A DNA stretch of 50,470 bases, taken from NCBI RefSeq assembly GCF_016612545.1, contig NZ_JAENRY010000135.1:1-50470 (forward strand). The letters run 5' to 3'. The translations under genes and the position numbers were made by a program. Positions 42,066 through 50,403 of the stretch are shown here, piece by piece (the first letter of the stretch is position 1; each line of letters begins with the position of its first letter). Below the pieces are notes generated by a model, which ran no database searches, was not told the DNA's origin, and was given only the letters and a program-made list of their open reading frames with translations. Source of the stretch: Streptomyces sp. MBT65 (GTDB lineage Bacteria; Actinomycetota; Actinomycetes; Streptomycetales; Streptomycetaceae).

Positions 42066-42905
42066 ATGACGGGACACACACAGAACGACCAGCCGCACGA
42101 CCAACAGCCCGCCCGGCACCGCCGGGACAAGGGCGTCCAGCGTCGCCGGGTTCTGATCGGCGGCGGCACCGCGGCCCTGGCGGGTGGTCTCGCGGCCGCC
42201 GGTTTCGCCTCGGCCGACACCCCCGGCACCTCCACCGGGACCTCGACGACCACGGTCACCGCCGACGCGTCCGCCTCGGCCACGAGCGGCGTCTGCACCC
42301 TCACCGCCGAGGTCACGGAAGGCCCGTACTCGCTCGACGGCGCCCTGATCCGCGAGGACATCCGGGAGACCAAGGAGGGCGTCGAGGTCCAGTACACCTT
42401 CACCGTCGTCGACCAGGACAACGACTGCGCGCCGCTCGCCGACGCCCTCGTCGAGCTCTGGCACTGCGACGCGCTCGGCGAGTACTCCGGGTACGTCGGC
42501 AAGAACGGCCACACCGAGGACGACGACGGCACGTTCCTGCGCGGCGGCCAGATGACCGACTCGAACGGCCAGGCCACGCTCATCTCGATCTGGCCGGGGC
42601 ACTACGTCTCCCGCGCCGTCCACGTCCATATGCGGGTGCACACGGACGTGACGCTCGCCGACGGCACGTACACCGGCGGCACGGTCGTCCACACCGGCCA
42701 GTTGTTCTTCGACGCGGACCTCAACGAGGAGGTACAGGCCAGTTCGCCGTACTCGGACAACACCACCGCCGAGACGGTCCTCGCCGACGACTCGGTCTAC
42801 GACGACAACAGCGCCGCGTCCGGCCTGCTCACCCTGACCGCGCTCGGCACGAGCGTCTCCGACGGCTACACGGCCACCCTGACCGTGGGCGTCAGCACGA
42901 GTTGA
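42066..42905 (+). CDS. Tat-exported intradiol dioxygenase 2
   Basis: The 279-residue precursor has a twin-arginine signal (VQRRRVLIGGGTAALAGGLA, then AAAGFASA). The iron ligands are Tyr140 in LGEYSGY, Tyr180 in WPGHYVSR, and His186 and His188 in VHVHMRVH. It is a paralogue of the enzyme at 40284: both share TEGPY-LDGAL, ALVE-WH-DALGEYSGYV and DDGTFLRGG. An extra Cys (WHCDALG) replaces Ser. The linker after the signal is Thr/Ser-rich. The substrate is unknown; extracellular catechols are plausible. The ribosome site is weak. Confidence 0.87.
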   Translation: MTGHTQNDQPHDQQPARHRRDKGVQRRRVLIGGGTAALAGGLAAAGFASADTPGTSTGTSTTTVTADASASATSGVCTLTAEVTEGPYSLDGALIREDIRETKEGVEVQYTFTVVDQDNDCAPLADALVELWHCDALGEYSGYVGKNGHTEDDDGTFLRGGQMTDSNGQATLISIWPGHYVSRAVHVHMRVHTDVTLADGTYTGGTVVHTGQLFFDADLNEEVQASSPYSDNTTAETVLADDSVYDDNSAASGLLTLTALGTSVSDGYTATLTVGVSTS

Positions 42906-42938
42906 TCTGGAGGCAGATGAATCGGACGTACTGACCGG

Positions 42939-43027
42939 CTGCCGCCCCTCGGCGGACTCGGACTCGGTCCGCGCCCCCACCGCCCTCTCCCGGCGCCGGG
43001 CGCGGACCGAGTACGCCCGGGCGGCAG
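42939..43027. terminator. Large composite hairpin between converging genes
   Basis: Three nested pairings: CTGCCGCCC (42939-42947) with GGGCGGCAG (43019-43027); a perfect 15-base stem 42962-42976 with 42998-43012; and CCCGGCGCCGGG at its tip (42989-43000, sharing bases). It likely ends both the dioxygenase 2 and the thioredoxin transcripts. Confidence 0.7.
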
Positions 43028-43063
43028 CCCCTGTCCCGCACGGGACGCCGTGGACCGGATTCC

Positions 43064-43621
43064 CTACGCCGGCAGCAGCGGCTCGACGATCTTCGCGAGC
43101 TGGTTGCGCGTCACCGCGCCCATCCGCGTCGCCGCCACCCGCCCCGCCGGGTCGAGCACGATCGTGTAAGGCAGCGCCTGTGTGTTCACCAGGCCGCGCG
43201 GCAGCCGGAGCGCCTGCTTCGCCGCGGGATCGTGCAGCGACGGATAGGCGAGCCGGTGGTCCTTCTGGAAGGCGAGCCCGGCGGAGCGGTTCCCGTCGTT
43301 GTCGAGCCCCAGCACCTGGAGCCCGCGCCCGCCCCAGGTCTCCTGCACCAGCCGCAGCTCGGGCGCCTCCGCCCGGCACGGCCCGCACCAGGACGCCCAG
43401 GCGTTGATCACCACCACTTTGCCGCGATACCCGGACAGCCGGATCGCGTCCCCGTCCAACGACGTCCCCGCCAGATCCGCGACGGCCGGCCGCTCGCCCT
43501 CCGCGAAGGTCCGGGTGAACGGATCCCCGGGGCTCGCGGTACTGGTCGGTGCCGGGGCGGAACAGCCGGCGAGCACCGCGCAGACGGCCACCGCCGCCGC
43601 GCCGGTACGTCGAGTCGTCAC
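43064..43621 (-). CDS. TlpA/ResA-like thioredoxin lipoprotein
   Basis: The 185-residue precursor starts TTRRTGAAAVAVCAVLAGC with lipobox LAGC, then a thioredoxin fold with WCGPC in NAWASWCGPCRAEAPE and the cis-Pro region QALPYTIVLD. Such proteins reduce disulfides outside the membrane, often for cytochrome c maturation. GTG 43621 has GGAG 5 bases upstream and overlaps the Rrf2 stop by GTGA, so translation is coupled to that regulator. No cytochrome genes are nearby. Confidence 0.88.
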   Translation of the reverse strand: MTTRRTGAAAVAVCAVLAGCSAPAPTSTASPGDPFTRTFAEGERPAVADLAGTSLDGDAIRLSGYRGKVVVINAWASWCGPCRAEAPELRLVQETWGGRGLQVLGLDNDGNRSAGLAFQKDHRLAYPSLHDPAAKQALRLPRGLVNTQALPYTIVLDPAGRVAATRMGAVTRNQLAKIVEPLLPA

Positions 43622-44091
43622 GGGTTCTCCCACGCCGCCGGTTCCGCCGCCAACCGCCGTACCGGATCCGGCAGTTCGTCCGCCGCGATGTCCGCGAGCG
43701 TGACGCCCTCCAGGATCTTACGGACGTTGGCGCGCAGGGCGATCCACAGGGGGAGGAGGGGCTCGGCGGAGCCTGTGTAGGTGAGGCCGGTGGGGCGTTC
43801 GCCGCGGACCGAGACGATCGGGCCGTCCACCGCGCGGATGACGTCCGCGACGGTGATCGCGGTCGCGGCGCGCGCCAGCCGGTAGCCGCCGCCCCCGCCG
43901 CGCCGGCTGTCGACGATCCCGGCGCGCCGGAGGTCGCCGAGAATTCCCTCCAGAAATTTGTGCGGGATGTCCTGCGCGGTGGCGATGGTCTCGGCCTTCA
44001 CCGGGCCGTCCGCCGCAGGGCCGTCGGCACCCCGTACGGCGAGCTCCAGTACCGCCCGTACCGCGTAATCCGCCCGTGCCGAGATCCTCAT
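43618..44091 (-). CDS. Rrf2-family regulator without cysteines
   Basis: The 157-residue protein starts MRISARADYAVRAVLELAV, the Rrf2 signature, with a winged helix (IPHKFLEGILGDLRRAGIVD, then SRRGGGGGYRLAR). Iron-sulfur members such as IscR and NsrR use three conserved Cys; this protein has none, so it should sense something other than a Cys-bound cluster. It overlaps the thioredoxin lipoprotein gene by GTGA. The ATG at 44091 is the conserved family start. Confidence 0.88.
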   Translation of the reverse strand: MRISARADYAVRAVLELAVRGADGPAADGPVKAETIATAQDIPHKFLEGILGDLRRAGIVDSRRGGGGGYRLARAATAITVADVIRAVDGPIVSVRGERPTGLTYTGSAEPLLPLWIALRANVRKILEGVTLADIAADELPDPVRRLAAEPAAWENP

Positions 44092-44209
44092 GCGTCCATT
44101 GTGGGCCGTTCCGGCATAGAGAATGACCCCGCACGACGGCCTCCTTGGATCACCACGGAAAATGGCTTCGCACGTGCCGCCGACGGACCGCACCCGAAAG
44201 GAGCTTCCA

Positions 44210-47185
44210 GTGGAGCTGAGCAGGCGTACCTTCAGCACTCTCGCGGGCACGGCCGCGCTCGGACTCGCGCTGGGCGGTGGCAGCGCCGGTTCCCCGGACG
44301 CCTACGCCGCGCACGTCGTACCGACCGGCCCGCCGCCCGCCCCGCCGACCGCGGACGGTCAGCCGCACACGATCGGCTACGACCGCCACTCCCTGATCGT
44401 CGACGGCCGACGCCTGGTCCTGTGGTCGGGCGAGATGCACCCCTTCCGACTGCCGAGCCCGTCCCTGTGGCGGGACGTCCTCCAGAAGATGCGCGCCTTC
44501 GGCTACAACGCGGTGAGCATCTACGTCTCGTGGAACTACCACTCCCCCGCCCAGGGCCACTACGACTTCACGGGCGTCCGCGACCTCGACCTGTTCCTGC
44601 GCACGGCCGCCGAGACCGGGCTGTACGTCATCCTGCGCCCGGGCCCGTACATCAACGCCGAGATCGACGCGGGCGGCTTCCCCGGCTGGCTGACCGCCAC
44701 CAAGGGCACCGCGAGAACGGCCGACGCGACGTACCTCTCGCACGTCGACGAGTGGCTGACGCAGGTCAACTCGATCGTCTCCAAGCACCTGTTCACCCAG
44801 GGCACGGGCACGGTCCTGCTCTACCAGATCGAGAACGAGTACGACGGCCAGCTCACCCATCCGTCCGGCGCCGCCTACATGTCCCACCTGTACAAGAAGG
44901 TGCGCGCCGACGGCATCGACGTCCCGCTGTTCCACAACGACAAGGGCCGCAACGGCTATTGGACCCCGGGGTCCTTCGACATCGGCACCGACACGGGCGG
45001 TTGGCTGTACGGCTTCGACGGGTATCCCTCGCCGTCCCAACTCCCGCCGGACTGGGGGACCTTCGGGATCGGCGGGGCGAAGGGCGGGGCCACCGCGAGC
45101 CCCAAGACCCCTGGTTTCGTACCGGAGTTCGGCGGCGGCTGGTTCGACCCGTGGGGCGGGTCCTGGTTCGAGGGCAAGGGGTACGCGGAGTCGCGCCGGA
45201 CGCGGGACGCGGCGTACGAGCGGCGTTTCTATCTCACCAACCTCGCCAACGGACTCACCCTGCACAACGTCTACATGACCTTCGGCGGCACCTCGTGGGG
45301 CTGGCTGCCGGCGCCGGTCGTCTACACGTCGTACGACTACGGCGCCGCCTTCGACGAGGGCCGCAACGCGACCGCGAAGCTGGTGCCGATGCACCAACTC
45401 GGCCATCTGCTGCGGACGGTGCCCGACTTCGCCAAGCTGGACCGGGCGGCGGACGTCACGGCGGACGGCCTGAAGGTGTACCACCTCAGCAACGCCGACA
45501 CCGGCGCCCATGTCTACGTCCTGCGCAACGACGGTACGGAGCAGGTCACTTCGACGCTGCCGACCGCGAGCGACGACATCGAGGTCACCGTCCCGGCTCA
45601 GGACGCCCGCCTCCTCGTCACCCAACTCGCGCTCGGCGGGCGCAAGTTGAGGTACTCGACCGTCTCCCCGATGATGTCCCTCACCACCGGCCGGCAGGAC
45701 CTCGCCGTGTTCGCCGGAGCGCGCGGCGAGATGGCCCACGTGGTGCTGGAGTGCCCGGAGGAGCCGGTGGTGACCCGGCTCGACGCGCAGGCCGCCTGGG
45801 TGTGGGACCGCGGTCTCCTGCACGTCACCGTCCCGCTCGGCATCGGCGGCCTGACCCGGGTCCTCGTCCAGGCCGGCGGCGTCGACAACCCCCTCCTGCT
45901 GATGTTCGCCGACGAGGCCACGTCCGTACGCCTGTGGCCGTACGAGACCGGAGCGGGCACCGCGCTGGTCTACGGCCCGGCGCTGCTGCGCGAGGCCACG
46001 ATCAGCGGGACGACGGCCCGTCTCACCGGCGACACCATCGGCGAGACCGGCCTGGAGGTGTGGGGTCCGCGCGGCCTCACCGACATGACCTGGAACGGGC
46101 AGGCGGTGCCCGCGACCGTCACCACCGCGGGCAGCCTGCGCTCGAACCCGGACGCGCTGCTACCGGGGGTGCCCGCGGTACCGCTCCCCGCGCTCGACGG
46201 CTGGCGGCGGAAGGTCGAGAACCAGGAGGCCGCGGTCGCCTTCGACGACTCCAAGTGGACTGCGGCGACCAAGACTTCGACGTTCAGCACGACGGCCGTG
46301 CCCACCGGGCAGCCCGTGCTCTTCGCCGACGACTACGGCTTCCACTACGGCGACGTCTGGTACCGGGGCCGCTTCACCACGACCACCACCGACAGCGCGG
46401 AATCGGTGACCCTCGCCTACAGCACCGGCACCCAGGGGCTGCTGATGGCCTGGCTCGACGGGGTGCCGCTGGGTACGCACCGGATGCCGGTACCGACCAC
46501 CAGCAGTGTGCGGCAGGGCAGTTGGACCGCGAAGGCGACCTTCACCGTCCCGGAGAAGCAGCGCGCGTCTGGCGCCCACGTCCTGTCCGTGCTGGTGCGG
46601 CGGATGCAGCACGACCAGGACGGCAAGGCCCTCGACACCCACAAGGTGGCCCGCGGCCTGACCGCGGCGACCTTCAAGGGCGCCTCCCCGAAGGTGAGTT
46701 GGCGCATCCAGGGCACGGCGGCCCTCGATCCGGTGCGCGGGCCGCAGAACAACGGCGGCCTGTACGGCGAACGCGAGGGCTGGCATCTGCCGGACTTCCC
46801 GGACTCCGGCTGGGACGCCGTCACCCTCCCCCGCGCCGACCAGCGGCAGGGTGTGGCCTGGTACCGGACCACCTTCAAGCTCGCCGTGGACAGCGGTATC
46901 GACGCCTCGATCGGCCTCGTCCTCGACGACGACCCGGCGCGCGCCTACCGCGTCCAGATCTTCCTGAACGGCTGGAACATGGGCCAGTACATCAACGACG
47001 TGGGCCCCCAGCACACCTTCGCCCTGCCGAACGGGATCCTGCGCACCCGGGGCACCAACACCCTCGCCCTGGCCGTCCTGTCCGACGGCACCACACCGGC
47101 GGGCCCGAAGGACGTACGGCTGACGCTGCTGGGGAGCGCGGCCGGAGGAGTACCGGTGACACCGGTGGCCTCCCCCGGCCGCTGA
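44210..47185 (+). CDS. Tat-exported GH35 beta-galactosidase
   Basis: The 991-residue precursor starts MELSRRTFSTLAGTAALG, a twin-arginine signal. The GH35 barrel follows with GEMHPFRLP, the acid/base Glu210 in QIENEYDG and the nucleophile Glu306 in VPEFGGGWFDPWGG. The C-terminal half holds beta-sandwich domains with jelly-roll features, as in fungal and plant-type long GH35 enzymes. It removes terminal beta-galactose, probably from plant or microbial polysaccharides outside the cell. AAAGGAG is 6 bases before GTG 44210. Its stop is only 5 bases from the stop of the converging GH51 gene. Confidence 0.92.
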   Translation: MELSRRTFSTLAGTAALGLALGGGSAGSPDAYAAHVVPTGPPPAPPTADGQPHTIGYDRHSLIVDGRRLVLWSGEMHPFRLPSPSLWRDVLQKMRAFGYNAVSIYVSWNYHSPAQGHYDFTGVRDLDLFLRTAAETGLYVILRPGPYINAEIDAGGFPGWLTATKGTARTADATYLSHVDEWLTQVNSIVSKHLFTQGTGTVLLYQIENEYDGQLTHPSGAAYMSHLYKKVRADGIDVPLFHNDKGRNGYWTPGSFDIGTDTGGWLYGFDGYPSPSQLPPDWGTFGIGGAKGGATASPKTPGFVPEFGGGWFDPWGGSWFEGKGYAESRRTRDAAYERRFYLTNLANGLTLHNVYMTFGGTSWGWLPAPVVYTSYDYGAAFDEGRNATAKLVPMHQLGHLLRTVPDFAKLDRAADVTADGLKVYHLSNADTGAHVYVLRNDGTEQVTSTLPTASDDIEVTVPAQDARLLVTQLALGGRKLRYSTVSPMMSLTTGRQDLAVFAGARGEMAHVVLECPEEPVVTRLDAQAAWVWDRGLLHVTVPLGIGGLTRVLVQAGGVDNPLLLMFADEATSVRLWPYETGAGTALVYGPALLREATISGTTARLTGDTIGETGLEVWGPRGLTDMTWNGQAVPATVTTAGSLRSNPDALLPGVPAVPLPALDGWRRKVENQEAAVAFDDSKWTAATKTSTFSTTAVPTGQPVLFADDYGFHYGDVWYRGRFTTTTTDSAESVTLAYSTGTQGLLMAWLDGVPLGTHRMPVPTTSSVRQGSWTAKATFTVPEKQRASGAHVLSVLVRRMQHDQDGKALDTHKVARGLTAATFKGASPKVSWRIQGTAALDPVRGPQNNGGLYGEREGWHLPDFPDSGWDAVTLPRADQRQGVAWYRTTFKLAVDSGIDASIGLVLDDDPARAYRVQIFLNGWNMGQYINDVGPQHTFALPNGILRTRGTNTLALAVLSDGTTPAGPKDVRLTLLGSAAGGVPVTPVASPGR

Positions 47186-47190
47186 CCACC

Positions 47191-48705
47191 TCAGGCCAGC
47201 CGGATCACGTTCCAGGACAGCGGCTCCAGTACGGCGGTCAGGGTGCCGTCCTGGAGGGCGGTGCCCTCGACCGGGTGCGGGGCCACCCGCTCCGGGTCGG
47301 CCAGGGTGTTGCGGGCGTCCGGGTCGGCGTCCGCGAGCGCGCTGTGCTCGACGACCGAGGTCAGGTCCAGGCCGTTCAGGGCGACTTGGAGCGGGAGGGA
47401 CTCGGTGCGGCTGCGGTTGACGGCGAACACCGTGACCGAGCCGTCGTCGCCGCGCACCGCGGTGGCGTGCAGGAGGTCGGTCTCGCCGTACTGCTTCGTC
47501 TCGTGGGTCGGGGAGTCGACGCGGACGTCGAGGACCTGGCCGCGGCCGTACTTCGAGGCCTGGGCGAAGGGGAAGAAGGTCGTCTGCCGCCAGGCCGGGC
47601 CGCCCGGTTCGGTCATGATCGGGGCGATGACGTTGACGAGCTGGGCGAGGCAGGCGACGGTGACGCGGTCGGCGTGCCGGAGCAGGGCGATCATGAGCGA
47701 GCCGAAGACGACCGCGTCCATGACGCTGTAGTTGTCCTCCAGGAGGCGCGGGGCCTCCGGCCAGTCGGCCGGGTCCGCGTTCTTGGTGTGCTCCTCCCAG
47801 TCGGCCGTGTACCAGACGTTCCACTCGTCGAAGGAGAGGTTGATCTTCTTCTTCGACTTGAGGCGGGCGCCCACGTGGTCGGCGGTCGCGACCACGTTGT
47901 CGATGAACGACTCCATGTCGACGGCGGAGGCGACGAAGGAGTCGAGGTCGCCGTCGAGCGGCTGGTAATAGGCGTGCAGGGAGATGTAGTCGACCAGGTC
48001 GTAGGTCTCCTGGAGGACGGTCGCCTCCCACTCGGCGAAGGTCGGCATGGCCTGGGCGGAGGAGCCGCAGGCGACGAGTTCGACGTCGGCGTCGATCTGG
48101 CGCATCGCGCGGGCCGTCTCGGCGGCGATCCTGCCGTACTCCTCGGCGGTCTTGTGGCCGGTCTGCCAGGGGCCGTCCATCTCGTTGCCGAGACACCAGA
48201 CCCTGATGCCGAAGGGGTCCTTGTCGCCGTGCGCGATGCGCTGCTCGGCGAGGGCGGTGCCGGCGGGGTGGTTGGCGTACTCCTGGAGTTCCAGGGCCTC
48301 GGCGACGCCCCGGGTGCCGAGGTTGATCGCCATCATCGGCTCGGCCTGGGGGCCGATCTTCTTGAGGAACGCGATGTACTCGGAGAGGCCGAAGCGGTTC
48401 GTCTCCGTCGAGCGCCAGGCCAGGTCGAGGCGGCGGGGGCGGTCCTCGGCGGGGCCCACCGAGTCCTCCCACTTGTAGCCGGAGACGAAGTTGCCGCCGG
48501 GATAGCGGATGGCGGTGACGCCGAGTTCGCGGACGAGGTCGAGGACGTCCTGGCGGATGCCGTCCTCGTCCGCGGTGGGGTGGCCGGGTTCGAAGATGCC
48601 GGTGTAGACGCAGCGGCCCAGGTGTTCCACGAAGGAGCCGAAGAGGCGGGGGTTGACCTCGCCGACGGTGAAGGCGGGGTCGAGGGTGAAGCGGGCGGTA
48701 CGCAT
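47191..48705 (-). CDS. abfA: GH51 alpha-L-arabinofuranosidase
   Basis: The 504-residue enzyme removes arabinofuranose side chains from arabinan, arabinoxylan or arabinogalactan oligomers. The acid/base Glu175 is in CLGNEMDGPW and the nucleophile Glu294 in SFDEWNVWY; NPRLFGSFVEHLGRCVYTG is the family start. There is no signal, so it acts on imported fragments, unlike the exported GH35 neighbour. ATG 48705 is chosen by homology; the frame stays open to 48858 upstream, through the promoter. A LacI-type operator sits in its predicted promoter. Confidence 0.93.
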   Translation of the reverse strand: MRTARFTLDPAFTVGEVNPRLFGSFVEHLGRCVYTGIFEPGHPTADEDGIRQDVLDLVRELGVTAIRYPGGNFVSGYKWEDSVGPAEDRPRRLDLAWRSTETNRFGLSEYIAFLKKIGPQAEPMMAINLGTRGVAEALELQEYANHPAGTALAEQRIAHGDKDPFGIRVWCLGNEMDGPWQTGHKTAEEYGRIAAETARAMRQIDADVELVACGSSAQAMPTFAEWEATVLQETYDLVDYISLHAYYQPLDGDLDSFVASAVDMESFIDNVVATADHVGARLKSKKKINLSFDEWNVWYTADWEEHTKNADPADWPEAPRLLEDNYSVMDAVVFGSLMIALLRHADRVTVACLAQLVNVIAPIMTEPGGPAWRQTTFFPFAQASKYGRGQVLDVRVDSPTHETKQYGETDLLHATAVRGDDGSVTVFAVNRSRTESLPLQVALNGLDLTSVVEHSALADADPDARNTLADPERVAPHPVEGTALQDGTLTAVLEPLSWNVIRLA

Positions 48706-48809
48706 GTGCGCCTTTCGAGGTTGAAGGGCCGGCCGGTGTTCGCTGTTCACTATCCACTGTTCGACATACCGGATCGCGCTCGTAACTTCGAACGAAACGG
48801 TCACCTGCG

Positions 48810-48839
48810 ACCGTAAAAGGCAAGCGCTTTCAGCGTCAA
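48810..48839 (-). promoter_or_regulatory. GH51 promoter with a LacI-type operator in the spacer
   Basis: On the minus strand TTGACG (complement of 48834-48839) and TACGGT (complement of 48810-48815) are 18 bases apart. The spacer contains GAAAGCGCTTGCC with the perfect core AAGCGCTT (48822-48829), the LacI-family operator pattern. A repressor there would block polymerase. No LacI gene is in the window. Confidence 0.65.
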
Positions 48840-49000
48840 TGGGCCGGCCACTGTGCACGTTTCATTCTCGGGGGCGATTTCCGGACACAGCGGTCGTTCC
48901 CGGTCCCACAACGGCCACCGAACGACATGACGTCGGCAGTTGTGGGCGCGTAACCTCGGACCGGCTCTGCAGCGGACGGCGGGAAGGGGGAGCGTACGAC

Positions 49001-50251
49001 GTGGTGACGACCTTCCTCGGCGAGATGTACACGTCCTTCGTGTGGATCCCCACCACGGTCCTCGCCGCCGCCCTCGCGCTGAAGCTGCCGGCCATCATCC
49101 GGCTCTGGCGGGACCCGCTGCTGCGGTCGGTCGGCGGGCTGCTGCTGCTCGCCTGCGTGCTGTTCGTGTTCGTGACGCCCTCGGTCATCGGCTGGACCAA
49201 CCGGGTCACCGGAGTGCCCAACTTCTCGGCGCCGTGGGTGTATTCGCTGCTCATGGCGTTCAGCGGGGCCGGGTTACTGCTCCTCGTCGCCTGGCGCAAC
49301 GGCCTGTCCGACCGTTCGAACGCGACCCGGCGCGCCAGACGGTGGGTCATCTCCGTCTACTCCGGCGTGATCGTGGCGCTGTGGGTGCTGTTCGCCCTCG
49401 CCGACGTGCCCGTGGAGCGGGTGCGGGACCTGGACACGTACTACGCGAACACGCCATTCATGCGCGAGGAGATCCTGCTCTATCTGCTCGCGCACACCGC
49501 GGCCGTACTGATCACCGTGCGGCTCATCTGGAACTGGGTGCGCGCGGACGGACTGCACGGCTGGCTGCGCTGGGGACTGATGTTCCTGGGCGCCGGTTAC
49601 GCGCTGGACCTCGTCTACGATCTCGCCAAACTCACGGCGGTGACGGCCCGTTGGACCGGCCACGACCTCGACGCGCTCAGCACCGACATCGCCCCGTGCG
49701 CGGCCTGCCTCGCCGCCGTCCTGACCGCCGTCGGCTTCATCCTGCCGCACACCGGCCAGTACCTGCACGACCGGCTGCGCGTCCGCCTCGCCCACCACCG
49801 CCTGCGGCCGCTCTACGTCCTGATGCGCACCGTCGACGGCGACGGCGTCCCCTTCCTGCTGTGCGCCGCGCCCGAACTGCGCCTGACCCGACGGGAGACG
49901 TACATCCGCGATGTCCTCCTCCCCCTCGCCCGCCATCTCGACGAGGACCTCCGCACCCGCGCCCAGCAGGCCGCGCTCCGCCTCGGCTGCACACCGCCCC
50001 GCGCGAAGGCCCTCGCGGCGGCGGTGGCGATCCTGGACGCCGTCGACTCCACCGGGCTGCCCGCGCGGCACGCCACCAGGACCGGTCACCCCGACACCGC
50101 CGACCTCCTCCAGGAGATCGGCCCGGTCTCCCGGGCCCTGCGCCACCACGACACGATCGCCGCGATACGGACGATGGTGCGGGGCGAGGGCACGGGGGCC
50201 GGTGCGGCGGAGCGGGCCGGTACCGCCCGCGCCAACCCGGCGGGTGGCTGA
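49001..50251 (+). CDS. MAB_1171c-family seven-helix membrane protein
   Basis: The 416-residue protein has about seven membrane segments in its first 260 residues (for example VGGLLLLACVLFVFVTPSVI, YSLLMAFSGAGLLLLVAW, WVISVYSGVIVALWVLFAL) and a cytoplasmic C-terminal domain of about 150 residues with LRLTRRETYIRDVLLPLARH. This matches proteins catalogued as MAB_1171c putative transporters (DUF6545). In Streptomyces they sit beside an ImmA-like toxin-component gene and an XRE regulator; such a gene follows here after 8 bases. GTG 49001 has GGAAGGGGG upstream. Transport activity is unproven. Confidence 0.8.
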   Translation: MVTTFLGEMYTSFVWIPTTVLAAALALKLPAIIRLWRDPLLRSVGGLLLLACVLFVFVTPSVIGWTNRVTGVPNFSAPWVYSLLMAFSGAGLLLLVAWRNGLSDRSNATRRARRWVISVYSGVIVALWVLFALADVPVERVRDLDTYYANTPFMREEILLYLLAHTAAVLITVRLIWNWVRADGLHGWLRWGLMFLGAGYALDLVYDLAKLTAVTARWTGHDLDALSTDIAPCAACLAAVLTAVGFILPHTGQYLHDRLRVRLAHHRLRPLYVLMRTVDGDGVPFLLCAAPELRLTRRETYIRDVLLPLARHLDEDLRTRAQQAALRLGCTPPRAKALAAAVAILDAVDSTGLPARHATRTGHPDTADLLQEIGPVSRALRHHDTIAAIRTMVRGEGTGAGAAERAGTARANPAGG

Positions 50252-50259
50252 GGCGGCGA

Positions 50260-50403
50260 ATGTCCTGGCATATTGCAGCGGTGCGCACGAAGAAGGAGAT
50301 GCGCCGGTTCGCCGGTACCCTCATCGATCCCATGCGCGTCCCGGTCCCCGCCGATCCCGAGGCCCTGTTCGACGCGCTGGTCGACTCCGTCACGCGCTGG
50401 CGG
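50260..50403 (+). CDS. Start of a toxin-component/ImmA-like protein, cut by the contig end
   Basis: The frame opens MSWHIAAVRTKKEMRRFAG and continues to PADPEALFDALVDSVTRWR, the usual start of the toxin-component-like proteins that accompany MAB_1171c genes. After 50403 the plus-strand frame turns into unrelated residues and a stop at 50460. The reverse strand read inward from 50470 instead repeats VDSVTRW and continues RGREVVVRREVFPPHT, the expected continuation. So 50404-50470 is probably an inverted copy produced at the contig end, and the true gene runs beyond the window. GAGG lies 6 bases before the ATG. Confidence 0.6.

Noticed and set aside
43549..48816. A very long open frame of over 1700 codons on the plus strand
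   Set aside because: It covers parts of the Rrf2, GH35 and GH51 genes in wrong frames and is Arg/Pro/Gly-rich, the usual shadow in high-GC DNA.
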